A stretch of DNA of 5,647 nucleotides from JAKQHY01 sp034429475 (GCA_034429475.1 DAOUGD010000170.1:1-5647), one strand, 5' to 3'; shown: positions 1 to 5,644, numbered from the stretch's first letter. Notes: generated by a model not told the origin, from the sequence alone. Numbers and translations are program-made.

Positions 1-3
1 GCC

Positions 4-31
4 CCGTCTCCCGTCTCCCGTCTCCCGTCTA
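4..31. repeat. Heptamer tandem array, CCGTCTC/CCGTCTA, 4 units
   Basis: Four consecutive 7-base units: three CCGTCTC and one CCGTCTA, possibly continuing to the left of the window. A C-rich stretch (32-47) joins it to the promoter module. The complementary strand carries GGG tracts every seven bases. The same family occurs at 5085-5147, also directly before a copy of the promoter module, and in reverse complement at 5597-5624. It has no spacers and no coding potential. Its role is unknown. Heptamer repeats of this general kind (STRR sequences) are known from cyanobacteria, but I do not claim homology. Confidence 0.9.
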
Positions 32-42
32 CCCTCCCCTTC

Positions 43-105
43 CCCCCAGACTAGACTTTTCCTAGCCCAAAGTCCAGTGACGCCGGCCCTATTTTTTGCT
101 AAAGT
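43..105 (+). promoter_or_regulatory. Promoter-like module, copy 1, upstream of the giant surface-protein gene
   Basis: This 63-base block matches 5152-5214 at 61 of 63 positions; the differences are at 86 and 90. A candidate -35 GTGACG (77-82, 4 of 6 to TTGACA) lies 17 bases before a candidate -10 TAAAGT (100-105, 4 of 6 to TATAAT), which is preceded by TGC (97-99), an extended -10. Both substitutions between the copies fall in the spacer. Just upstream, CTAGACTTT (51-59) and AAAGTCCAG (69-77) form an inverted repeat, 8 of 9 pairs, around a 9-base centre, placed like an operator or activator site touching the -35. Strong similarity stops at the -10, and the predicted start near 112 would give a leader of about 120 nt. 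The sigma-70-type reading is an inference from motif and spacing. Confidence 0.62.
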
Positions 106-134
106 GGGGCTATGTTTCCCATCCCACCCCGCCG

Positions 135-142
135 AAAGGAGG
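135..142 (+). promoter_or_regulatory. Orphan Shine-Dalgarno-like AAAGGAGG in the leader
   Basis: AAAGGAGG is a near-perfect ribosome binding sequence, but no ATG or GTG follows at a usable distance; the next ATG is at 233, after the ATTCGNN array. It may be the remnant of an original translation start displaced when the array entered the leader, a standby ribosome site, or chance in a purine-rich stretch. Confidence 0.35.
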
Positions 143-156
143 AGAGCTATACGCTG

Positions 157-217
157 ATTCGTAATTCGCCATTCGCCATTCGCAATTCGTAATTCGCTAT
201 TCGCTATTCGTAATTCA
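157..217. repeat. Heptamer tandem array, ATTCGNN, 8 units
   Basis: Eight units in exact 7-base register (157-212): ATTCGTA, ATTCGCC twice, ATTCGCA, ATTCGTA, ATTCGCT twice, ATTCGTA, then a partial ATTCA. The first five bases never vary, and only the last two change. It ends four bases before the ribosome binding site of the large gene, so it would lie in the transcribed leader. It is unrelated in sequence to the CCGTCTM and GGGAGTA arrays but has the same period. A single ATTCGCA also occurs just before the second gene's binding site (5271-5277). Confidence 0.92.
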
Positions 218-220
218 CAC

Positions 221-226
221 AGGAGG
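221..226 (+). promoter_or_regulatory. Ribosome binding site of the surface-protein gene
   Basis: AGGAGG lies six bases before the ATG at 233. This decides between that start and the in-frame ATG at 242, which would be 15 bases away and would lose the first three residues of the signal peptide. Confidence 0.85.
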
Positions 227-232
227 TTTGTA

Positions 233-3200
233 ATGTACCGAATGACCCGTTGGTTCAATGTTGTTTTTATATTGGCCCTGCTGCTCGGCTTGACGCCGGC
301 AGCGGGGAATACGCCGGCCACGCGAGTAGCCGCCGCGCCGGCTCCACCCCACCTGACAGATTTTCAAAACCCGTCAGGGCCAACGCCTGCGCAGCTCGCC
401 GCCACACTGGCCCCCGCCGCGCCGGATGCCTGGCTACCCAACGCCGGCAACCCTGGCACACTCGACATTTCCTTCCGGTCTGGCGGCGGGGCGGATGATG
501 TTGTGAACGCCATCGCCGTCCAGCCGGACGGCCAGATCCTCATCGTCGGCCACTTTACCAAGTATGACTATGATACGGCGACGCGCAACGGCATCGCCCG
601 CGTCAGCGCCAATGGCTTGCTGGATCTAACCTTCGAGCCTGGCGCGGGGGCCAAGCTAGATTACCCGGGCGCTGCGGAAGTGCGCGCGCTGGCGCTCCAG
701 CCAGACGGCAAGATCATCATCATTGGTCACTTTGTCTTTTACGATGGCATCGCGCGCAGCGGCATCGCCCGTCTCAACACCGACGGCTCGCTGGATACCA
801 CCTTTGACACCGGCAACATGTTTTCCATCGGTTTGCAAGCTCTGGCGCTCCAGCCGGATGGCAAGATCATCGTCGGCGGTGAGTTTTACGTCAACCAGGG
901 CGGCGTGGTCTACCAGGGCCTCGCCCGCCTCAACGCCGATGGCTCGCTGGACACGACTTTTGTATCCGTCAGCGTGGGGGATAGAGCCGTGAAAGCGCTG
1001 GCGCTCCAGCCGGACGGCAAGATCCTCATTGGCGGCGGCTTTCAAACCTATAACGGCACCCCGCGCAACTTTATTGCCCGCGTCAACGCCGATGGCTCGC
1101 TGGATACCACCTTTGGCCCCGGCAGCGGGGCAGATAATTACGTGAGTGCGCTGGCGCTCCAGCCGGACGGCAAGATTCTCATCGCCGGCAACTTTTCGAC
1201 CTACAACGGCACGCCGCGCAAGGGCATCGCCCGCCTCAACGCCAATGGCTCATTGGACACGCTCTTTAACCCCGGCACCGGGGCAGATTTTGCCGTGAAT
1301 GCGCTGGCGCTCCAGCCGGACGGCAAGATCCTCATTGCCGGCGATTTTACCACCTACAACGGCACCCCGCGTAACCACATCGCCCGCATCAGCGCCTATG
1401 GCGCGTTGGATGTGACCTTTGACCCTGGCGATGGGGCGTTGGTGTCGTTCGAGATCAAGTCGCTGGCGCTCCAGCTGGACGGCAAGGTGCTCGTCGGCGG
1501 CGATTTCAATGTGTATGATAACACGCCGCGCAGCAACCTTGCCCGCGTCAACGCCGATGGCTCGCTGGATACGGCCTTTCTATCCGGCGGCGGGGCGGGG
1601 CCTATCGGGACGGCACAACATGTGGCTGGGCTGGCGGTCCAGCCAGACGGCAAGATTCTCATCGCCGGCAACTTTTCGACCTACAACGGCGTGGAGCGCT
1701 CCGGCGGCCTCGCCCGACTCAATACCGATGGATCGCTGGATACCACCTTTGCTCCCACTTCCACGTTAGCTACATTGAAAACGGTCGTGCTTCAGCCGGA
1801 CGGCAAGATTCTCATCGCCGGTCAGTTTTTTAACTACAACGGTGTGCCGCGCAACGGCATGGCTCGCCTCAACGCCGATGGCACGCTGGATCCCACCTTC
1901 GTCCCCGGTAACGGATTCAATATATTAGCGCTGGCGCTCCAGCCGGACGGCAAGATCGTTGCCGCCGGCACTGGCATAGTAGGCGGCGGTTACTATCTAA
2001 TCAGCCGGTTCAACGCCGATGGCACGCTGGATTCCAGCTTTGACCCCAGCGCCTGGGCGGTGCCGGACAGTGGAGGCACGTCTGGCAGCGCCTACGCGTT
2101 GGCGATCCAACCGGACGGCAAGATTATCCTTGGCGGCTACCTTCTCCTGGATGACGGCGGTCCTGGTGGTGGAGTCATCTACTATATCCTGCGCCTCAAC
2201 CCCGACGGCTCGCGAGATGCCACTTTCGGCGCCGGGGTATTCTCTTTTGAAGAAGGAAACTCTGGGGATGGGATATATGCGCTGGCGCTCCAGCCGGACG
2301 GCAAGATCATCGCCGGCGGCGAGTTTGACATTAACATTAACAACCATCCTACCACCTACAGCAGCCTCGTCCGTTATGGGCCCCATGGGGATGAGGATCC
2401 GACCTTCCAACACGAGAAATACGCGAACAATGAAACCTTCGGGGTTGGGGCGCTGGCGCTCCAGCCGGACGGCAAGATCGTCGTGGCCGGCAACTTTGAG
2501 ACCTTTCACGGCGTGCCGCGCCACGGTATCGCCCGCCTCAACCCCAACGGCTCGGTGGATACCCGCTTCGATCCCGGCAGCGGGACAACCACGGGAGGCA
2601 ATGTCTCAAGTGTGCTGGCGCTCCAGCCGGACGGTAAGATCCTCGTCGGCGGCAGTTTAATCGTGTATAACGGCATCAGCCGCAACAGGGTCGCTCGCTT
2701 GCTCGGCTCGAACAAGATCGTTACCCCGGCATCTAACGTGCCCTATGGCAGCGTTGTGACCTATACGATCCTGGTTGATGGGCCGCTCACTCAAACCGAG
2801 CCGCTCCTGGTATTCACCGACACGCTGCCCGTCGAGGTGGATTTCGTCCAATGGATCGAGCAGCCGGCCGGCGCGACCGTGGTAGACGACGTGATCCACT
2901 GGAGCGGCCCGCTGGCGGCCCAGGACGTGCTGACCTTTACCTTCCAGGCGCAGCACGTCGGCGGTATGGGCGATGTAGTGATCAACACGGCGGAATGGAG
3001 CGGAGAGATCCTGGGCCAGCATACCGCTACCGCTGACTTTATGGTCGAGCCGCCGCCGCCGCTTTCCATCGCCAAGACGGCGGTGGACCTGAACGGCGCG
3101 CCGCTGCACACGGGCGACCAGATTCGCTACACCGTCATAGTTACCAACACCACCGACACAGCGATGACGGGCCTGCGGATCACCGACACCTTGCCCTCCG

Positions 3201-4966
3201 GCGTGACGTTTGCCGCGGCCGCACCAGGCGGCTACAGTGGCCCTAACCCGCTCGTCTGGAACGTGGGGAACCTGGGGGCACACGCCAGTTGGACGGCGCA
3301 GATCACCGTGACGGTGGACAGCGGCGTCGCCAGCATCGGCGGCAACTATGCCCAGGTCGTCAGCGACCAGGACGGGCCGCGGCAGGTCGGCCCCATCTAT
3401 CCGCCCGGCGGCGGAGATGTGGAGCCGCCGGCGTCCGGCCTCGCCATCGCCAAGACAGCGGAGGAACTGACCGCGCCGCCGCTGCTGGTGGGCGACCGCA
3501 TCCTCTATACCCTCCGCGTGACGAACACCACCACCGGCACGCTGACCAACCTCGTCGTCACGGACACACTCCCGGCCGGCGTCGCCTTCTTCGAGGTGCC
3601 CAAAGGCCCGTCGCGGCCCTTCACCCGCGACGGCCAGCAAGTGGTGTGGACGCGCGCCTCGTTGGCGGCCGGCGCGAGCCTGACGTTGCAAGTCATCAGC
3701 AAAGCCACCGGCGCTACCCCCATTGCCGCCAACTGCGCCGCCGCGACCAGCGCCGAGTCGTCCACGCCGGTCACGGCCTGCGCCAACGTTCCTGATGCGA
3801 ATGTCTACGAGGCGCTGGAACTGCTCAAGGACGCCGTAGACCTCAACGGCGCGCCGCTGCTGGTGAATGACATCATCCGCTACACGATCCACGTGACGAA
3901 CACCCACGCCGCCGTCACGATGACCCACGTGGTCGTCACCGATACGCTCCCGGCGGGCACAGTCATGGTCAGCGCGACGCATACTTACACCGAGGCGGGC
4001 GGCACGCTCTGGTGGCAGGTGGGCAGCCTTGCGCCCGGCGCAAGTTGGACGGCCATCGTAGACCAGCGCGTGGATGGCACAGTCAACCCCATCGCCGGGA
4101 ACAACGCGGCCGTGTGGAGCGATCAGCAGGATTGGCAGGACACCGGCGACGTGTACCCGCCCGATCCCGTCATCCAAACGGCGCTCAAGATCAGCAAGAC
4201 GGCAGTGGAACAGAGCGCGTCGCCGCTGCTCCTCAACGACCGCATCCTCTACACGATCCGCGTGACGAACACCACGACCGGTACGCTGACCAACCTGGTT
4301 GTCACCGATACGCTGCCGGCCGGCGTGACCTTCTTCGAGGTGCCGAAAGGCCCCTCGCGGCCCTTCACCCGCGACGGCCAGCAAGTGGTGTGGACGCGCG
4401 CCTCGCTGGCAGCCGGCGCTAGCCTCACCTTGCAGGTCATCGGCAAGGTGGATGGCTCCGCTAACCCCATCGGCGAGAACCGAGTCACAGCGACGTGTGC
4501 GGAAGAGGCTGTCCCGGCCGCTGCCGGCGCGCAAGTGCCCGGCGACGGCGTCCACGAACCGGGACTGGTCATCTCCGGGACGGTGGGCGGCGGCGGGATG
4601 GCGCGACAGGGGCGCGCGCCGGCCGCTGTGGTTGGTGTGGGCGATCTATTCACCTACACACTCACGGCGACGAACAGCAATCCCGCGCTCACGCTGCACA
4701 ACCTGGTGGTCACGGTCACACTGCCCTCCGGCGCGGAACTGGTCAATGCGACGCCGCCGGCCTCGCTGCTGCTGCCCAGCCTGCGCTGGACGCAACCCAC
4801 GTTGGTGCCGGGCGCGAGCTGGCAGGCGCAGATCGTCGTGCGGCAGACCGGCGCCGCGCTGGGAGCGATGCAGATGGAAGCCGCCAGCGACGAACAAAGC
4901 CCGATAACGATCACCATTGCGCCGCCCGGCGGCTATCGCGTGTACCTGCCGCTGGTGTTGCGGTGA
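233..4966 (+). CDS. Giant secreted delta-60 / DUF11 repeat protein
   Basis: This encodes a 1577-residue exported protein, probably on the cell surface or released. Residues 1 to about 24-35 form a signal peptide: Arg3 and Arg6, a hydrophobic core around residues 8-20, then Ala-rich candidate cleavage sites. A Pro/Ala-rich linker runs to about 70. Residues 71-825 hold 14 delta-60 repeats (TIGR02608/DUF5122 type) marked by ALALQPDGKI, YNGxPR, IARLNADG and SLDTTF. Residues 828-1567 hold six DUF11-type domains of about 115-125 residues, five of them with a YTxxVTNT-like strand and all with a TLP motif. The last ten residues are YRVYLPLVLR. I see no enzyme motif, LPXTG or transmembrane anchor. Delta-60 repeats are thought to make beta-propeller-like folds, and DUF11 domains are Ig-like stalks common in large surface proteins, so adhesion or binding is plausible but unproven. 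The gene is intact, with promoter module copy 1 upstream and a heptamer array two bases after its stop. Confidence 0.93.
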   Translation: MYRMTRWFNVVFILALLLGLTPAAGNTPATRVAAAPAPPHLTDFQNPSGPTPAQLAATLAPAAPDAWLPNAGNPGTLDISFRSGGGADDVVNAIAVQPDGQILIVGHFTKYDYDTATRNGIARVSANGLLDLTFEPGAGAKLDYPGAAEVRALALQPDGKIIIIGHFVFYDGIARSGIARLNTDGSLDTTFDTGNMFSIGLQALALQPDGKIIVGGEFYVNQGGVVYQGLARLNADGSLDTTFVSVSVGDRAVKALALQPDGKILIGGGFQTYNGTPRNFIARVNADGSLDTTFGPGSGADNYVSALALQPDGKILIAGNFSTYNGTPRKGIARLNANGSLDTLFNPGTGADFAVNALALQPDGKILIAGDFTTYNGTPRNHIARISAYGALDVTFDPGDGALVSFEIKSLALQLDGKVLVGGDFNVYDNTPRSNLARVNADGSLDTAFLSGGGAGPIGTAQHVAGLAVQPDGKILIAGNFSTYNGVERSGGLARLNTDGSLDTTFAPTSTLATLKTVVLQPDGKILIAGQFFNYNGVPRNGMARLNADGTLDPTFVPGNGFNILALALQPDGKIVAAGTGIVGGGYYLISRFNADGTLDSSFDPSAWAVPDSGGTSGSAYALAIQPDGKIILGGYLLLDDGGPGGGVIYYILRLNPDGSRDATFGAGVFSFEEGNSGDGIYALALQPDGKIIAGGEFDININNHPTTYSSLVRYGPHGDEDPTFQHEKYANNETFGVGALALQPDGKIVVAGNFETFHGVPRHGIARLNPNGSVDTRFDPGSGTTTGGNVSSVLALQPDGKILVGGSLIVYNGISRNRVARLLGSNKIVTPASNVPYGSVVTYTILVDGPLTQTEPLLVFTDTLPVEVDFVQWIEQPAGATVVDDVIHWSGPLAAQDVLTFTFQAQHVGGMGDVVINTAEWSGEILGQHTATADFMVEPPPPLSIAKTAVDLNGAPLHTGDQIRYTVIVTNTTDTAMTGLRITDTLPSGVTFAAAAPGGYSGPNPLVWNVGNLGAHASWTAQITVTVDSGVASIGGNYAQVVSDQDGPRQVGPIYPPGGGDVEPPASGLAIAKTAEELTAPPLLVGDRILYTLRVTNTTTGTLTNLVVTDTLPAGVAFFEVPKGPSRPFTRDGQQVVWTRASLAAGASLTLQVISKATGATPIAANCAAATSAESSTPVTACANVPDANVYEALELLKDAVDLNGAPLLVNDIIRYTIHVTNTHAAVTMTHVVVTDTLPAGTVMVSATHTYTEAGGTLWWQVGSLAPGASWTAIVDQRVDGTVNPIAGNNAAVWSDQQDWQDTGDVYPPDPVIQTALKISKTAVEQSASPLLLNDRILYTIRVTNTTTGTLTNLVVTDTLPAGVTFFEVPKGPSRPFTRDGQQVVWTRASLAAGASLTLQVIGKVDGSANPIGENRVTATCAEEAVPAAAGAQVPGDGVHEPGLVISGTVGGGGMARQGRAPAAVVGVGDLFTYTLTATNSNPALTLHNLVVTVTLPSGAELVNATPPASLLLPSLRWTQPTLVPGASWQAQIVVRQTGAALGAMQMEAASDEQSPITITIAPPGGYRVYLPLVLR
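443..2707 (+). repeat. 14 delta-60 repeats within the surface protein
   Basis: The conserved Gln of the QPDGK motif is at residues 97, 156, 207, 259, 310, 361, 414, 470, 521, 570, 626, 687, 744 and 798, giving a spacing of 49-61 residues. Repeats 2-9 and 13 are the most regular; 10-12 lose the YNGxPR segment and carry Gly-rich or longer inserts, and repeat 7 has QLDGK. The block starts with a lone GTLDISF half-motif (75-81) and the last repeat lacks its own SLDTTF, so the two ends complement each other as in a closed propeller. The DNA coding for ALALQPDGKI is nearly invariant, so recombination between copies is likely. Repeats 5 and 8 share 45 identical bases (1166-1210 and 1646-1690). Confidence 0.88.
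2714..4933 (+). repeat. Six DUF11-type domains, with a 750-base internal duplication
   Basis: Approximate domain limits are residues 828-943, 944-1068, 1069-1193, 1194-1316, 1317-1443 and 1444-1567. Domains 2 and 4 resemble each other (AVDLNGAPL near the start, SDQ and YPP near the end). Domains 3 and 5 are nearly identical over about 70 residues from DRILYT to LQVI. Domains 2-3 (3062-3811) and 4-5 (3812-4561) are therefore two copies of a 250-residue pair, exactly 750 bases each by my domain limits. Many differences between domains 3 and 5 are silent, which points to an old duplication kept similar by selection or gene conversion. Domain 1 is the most divergent, and domain 6 has a Gly/Ala-rich insert after its first strand. 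Confidence 0.85.
4934..4963 (+). other. C-terminal YRVYLPLVLR tail
   Basis: The last ten residues form a short aromatic and hydrophobic strand with Pro, closed by Arg, directly after the last DUF11 domain. Exported proteins of Chloroflexota often end in similar tails of the YLPLV-R/K kind, which I recall rather than have searched for here. A sorting or surface-retention signal is possible, but no function is established from this sequence. Confidence 0.5.
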
Positions 4967-4968
4967 AA

Positions 4969-5005
4969 GGGAGTAGGGAGTAGGGAGTAGGAAATAGGGA
5001 GTAGG
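4969..5005. repeat. Heptamer tandem array, GGGAGTA, 5 units
   Basis: Five units: three perfect GGGAGTA, one GGAAATA, one more GGGAGTA, then GG. It starts two bases after the TGA of the surface-protein gene. Each unit junction gives TAG, and the 7-base period puts TAG in all three forward frames, so translation could not run through it. Its last bases overlap the left arm of the inverted repeat that follows. Confidence 0.9.
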
Positions 5006-5065
5006 TTCGTAGTAGGCCCTTCAGGGCCGTGCCGCGCGTGGCGCTCCATCGCCTACTACGAACCT
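5003..5065. repeat. Long inverted-repeat element, possible terminator or REP-like unit
   Basis: A perfect 15-bp inverted repeat has arms 5003-5017 and 5051-5065 (core GGTTCGTAGTAGGC with GCCTACTACGAACC) around a 33-base centre. The interior has its own pairings: GGCCC/GGGCC with a TTCA loop (5015-5028), and a 5-bp GTGCC/GGCGC stem (5029-5044, one G-U). The RNA could thus form one long stem or a three-way junction. Only a short CTTTCT follows, so it is not a classical intrinsic terminator, but its place after the stop suits termination or 3'-end protection. A dispersed REP-like palindrome is the main alternative. Confidence 0.8.
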
Positions 5066-5084
5066 TTCTACGCCCAATCCTTTC

Positions 5085-5147
5085 CCGTCTCCCATCTCCC
5101 GTCTACTGTCTCCCGTCTCCCGTCTACCGTCTACCGTCTACCGTCTA
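5085..5147. repeat. Heptamer tandem array, CCGTCTM, 9 units
   Basis: Nine units in unbroken 7-base register: CCGTCTC, CCATCTC, CCGTCTA, CTGTCTC, CCGTCTC, then four CCGTCTA. It belongs to the same family as 4-31 but has more units and more variants. The promoter module copy begins four bases after it (5152), mirroring the left end of the window. The uniform last four units suggest the most recent expansion was at the promoter-proximal end. Confidence 0.92.
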
Positions 5148-5151
5148 CTTT

Positions 5152-5214
5152 CCCCCAGACTAGACTTTTCCTAGCCCAAAGTCCAGTGACGCCGCCCCCA
5201 TTTTTTGCTAAAGT
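5152..5214 (+). promoter_or_regulatory. Promoter-like module, copy 2, upstream of the small gene
   Basis: This is the near-identical copy of 43-105. The candidate -35 GTGACG is at 5186-5191 and the extended -10 TGC-TAAAGT at 5206-5214, with a 17-base spacer. The inverted repeat CTAGACTTT/AAAGTCCAG is at 5160-5168 and 5178-5186 with no change from copy 1. The predicted start near 5221 gives a leader of about 70 nt. After the -10 the two copies diverge quickly, as expected for two genes sharing promoter and operator but not leader. Confidence 0.62.
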
Positions 5215-5246
5215 AAGGGCGTGTTTTACCTGACTTTCTACTTTGA

Positions 5247-5262
5247 GTCCGGCCCTCTGGAC
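5247..5262 (+). promoter_or_regulatory. Small leader hairpin before the second gene
   Basis: GTCCGG (5247-5252) and CTGGAC (5257-5262) can form a 6-bp stem with one G-U pair and a CCCT loop. It ends 14 bases before the ribosome binding site. It could affect mRNA stability or be incidental; there is no U-tract, so it is not a terminator. Confidence 0.35.
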
Positions 5263-5276
5263 ATGACGCCATTCGC

Positions 5277-5283
5277 AAAGGGG
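5277..5283 (+). promoter_or_regulatory. Ribosome binding site of the small gene
   Basis: AAAGGGG lies eight bases before the ATG at 5292, which favours that ATG over the adjacent in-frame TTG at 5289. It is weaker than the AGGAGG of the large gene. Confidence 0.55.
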
Positions 5284-5291
5284 TATCATTG

Positions 5292-5600
5292 ATGAAGCAC
5301 ATCCTGCTCTACGGCGATTCAATCTTTCTCGGTGGGTTAGCCGCGCAATTGCGCGCGCAGGATGAGGTGAGCGTCAGCCAGCAATCCCCCCATACCGGCC
5401 CCCTGCATCTGGGCGAGCTGGATGCGGTCATCGTGGACTTCAATGCGGTGGACGCCGCCGACATCCTCGCCATCCTGCGCGCCCGCCCCGACCTCAAGGT
5501 AGTCGGCGTCAACGCGCCCGGCGGCGCCGTGACGGTGCTTTCCGGCAAAGTCTACCTGGCGCACACCCTGGCGGACGTGGTGGGGTGTTTGGAGGAGTAG
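5292..5600 (+). CDS. Small receiver-like hypothetical protein (102 aa)
   Basis: This 102-residue soluble protein has no signal peptide or membrane segment and is not identified with certainty. Its order of segments follows a response-regulator receiver: strand 1 ILLYGDS (4-10), a helix FLGGLAAQLRA like that of NarL-type receivers, a hydrophobic strand AVIVDFN (45-51) whose Asp49 sits where the phospho-acceptor would be, a helix ADILAILRARPDL (56-68), the strand KVVGVNA (69-75) and a final helix LADVVGCL (93-100). It is shorter than a normal receiver of about 120 residues. Only one of the two strand-1 acidic residues remains (Gly8-Asp9), and neither the Thr/Ser after strand 4 nor the conserved Lys is clear, so a pseudo-receiver is more likely than a working one. 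No output domain follows. An alternative is an unrelated small Rossmann-like protein. The promoter module upstream matches that of the surface-protein gene, and the TAG stop is the first TAG of a heptamer array. Confidence 0.75.
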   Translation: MKHILLYGDSIFLGGLAAQLRAQDEVSVSQQSPHTGPLHLGELDAVIVDFNAVDAADILAILRARPDLKVVGVNAPGGAVTVLSGKVYLAHTLADVVGCLEE

Positions 5601-5624
5601 ACGGTAGACGGTAGATGGTAGACG
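5597..5624. repeat. Heptamer tandem array, GTAGACG, 4 units
   Basis: Four units: GTAGACG, GTAGACG, GTAGATG, GTAGACG. Read on the other strand this is the CCGTCTA family of 5085-5147, so the small gene lies between inverted arrays. The first unit contains the gene's stop codon (TAG, 5598-5600), leaving no space between gene and array. Confidence 0.88.
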
Positions 5625-5644
5625 GGGGAGCGGGGGGGAGGGGG
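5624..5644 (+). other. G-rich tract with quadruplex-forming pattern
   Basis: Runs of five, seven and five G (5624-5628, 5632-5638, 5640-5644) are separated by AGC and A. The middle run can be split, giving four GGG tracts with short loops. It follows the GTAGACG array directly and may continue beyond the window. It resembles the complement of the C-rich stretch at 32-47. Confidence 0.5.

Noticed and set aside
1997..2524. 175-codon minus-strand open frame across the delta-60 region
   Set aside because: It shows the same repeated LAVRLERQR strings, which are simply the reverse reading of the ALALQPDGK codons.
3289..3795. 168-codon plus-strand open frame in another phase
   Set aside because: It is a low-complexity Arg/His/Gly product inside the real frame, caused by GC-rich third positions.
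2657..4555. 632-codon open frame on the minus strand across the DUF11 region
   Set aside because: It is the complement of high-GC repeat coding DNA. Its translation is Arg/Gly/His-rich with no domain pattern, and it overlaps a clearly real gene with signal peptide and repeats.
5003..5065. tRNA or other structured RNA gene
   Set aside because: There are no tRNA arm lengths, no TTCGA-type T-loop and no CCA-like end; the perfect 15-bp arms look like a palindromic repeat.
5085..5147. CRISPR-like array
   Set aside because: The units are seven bases with no spacers, and no cas genes are present.
5292..5600. SGNH/GDSL hydrolase, from the GDS near the N-terminus
   Set aside because: The protein is only 102 residues, has no later Gly, Asn or Asp-x-x-His blocks, and the sequence order fits a receiver-like fold better.
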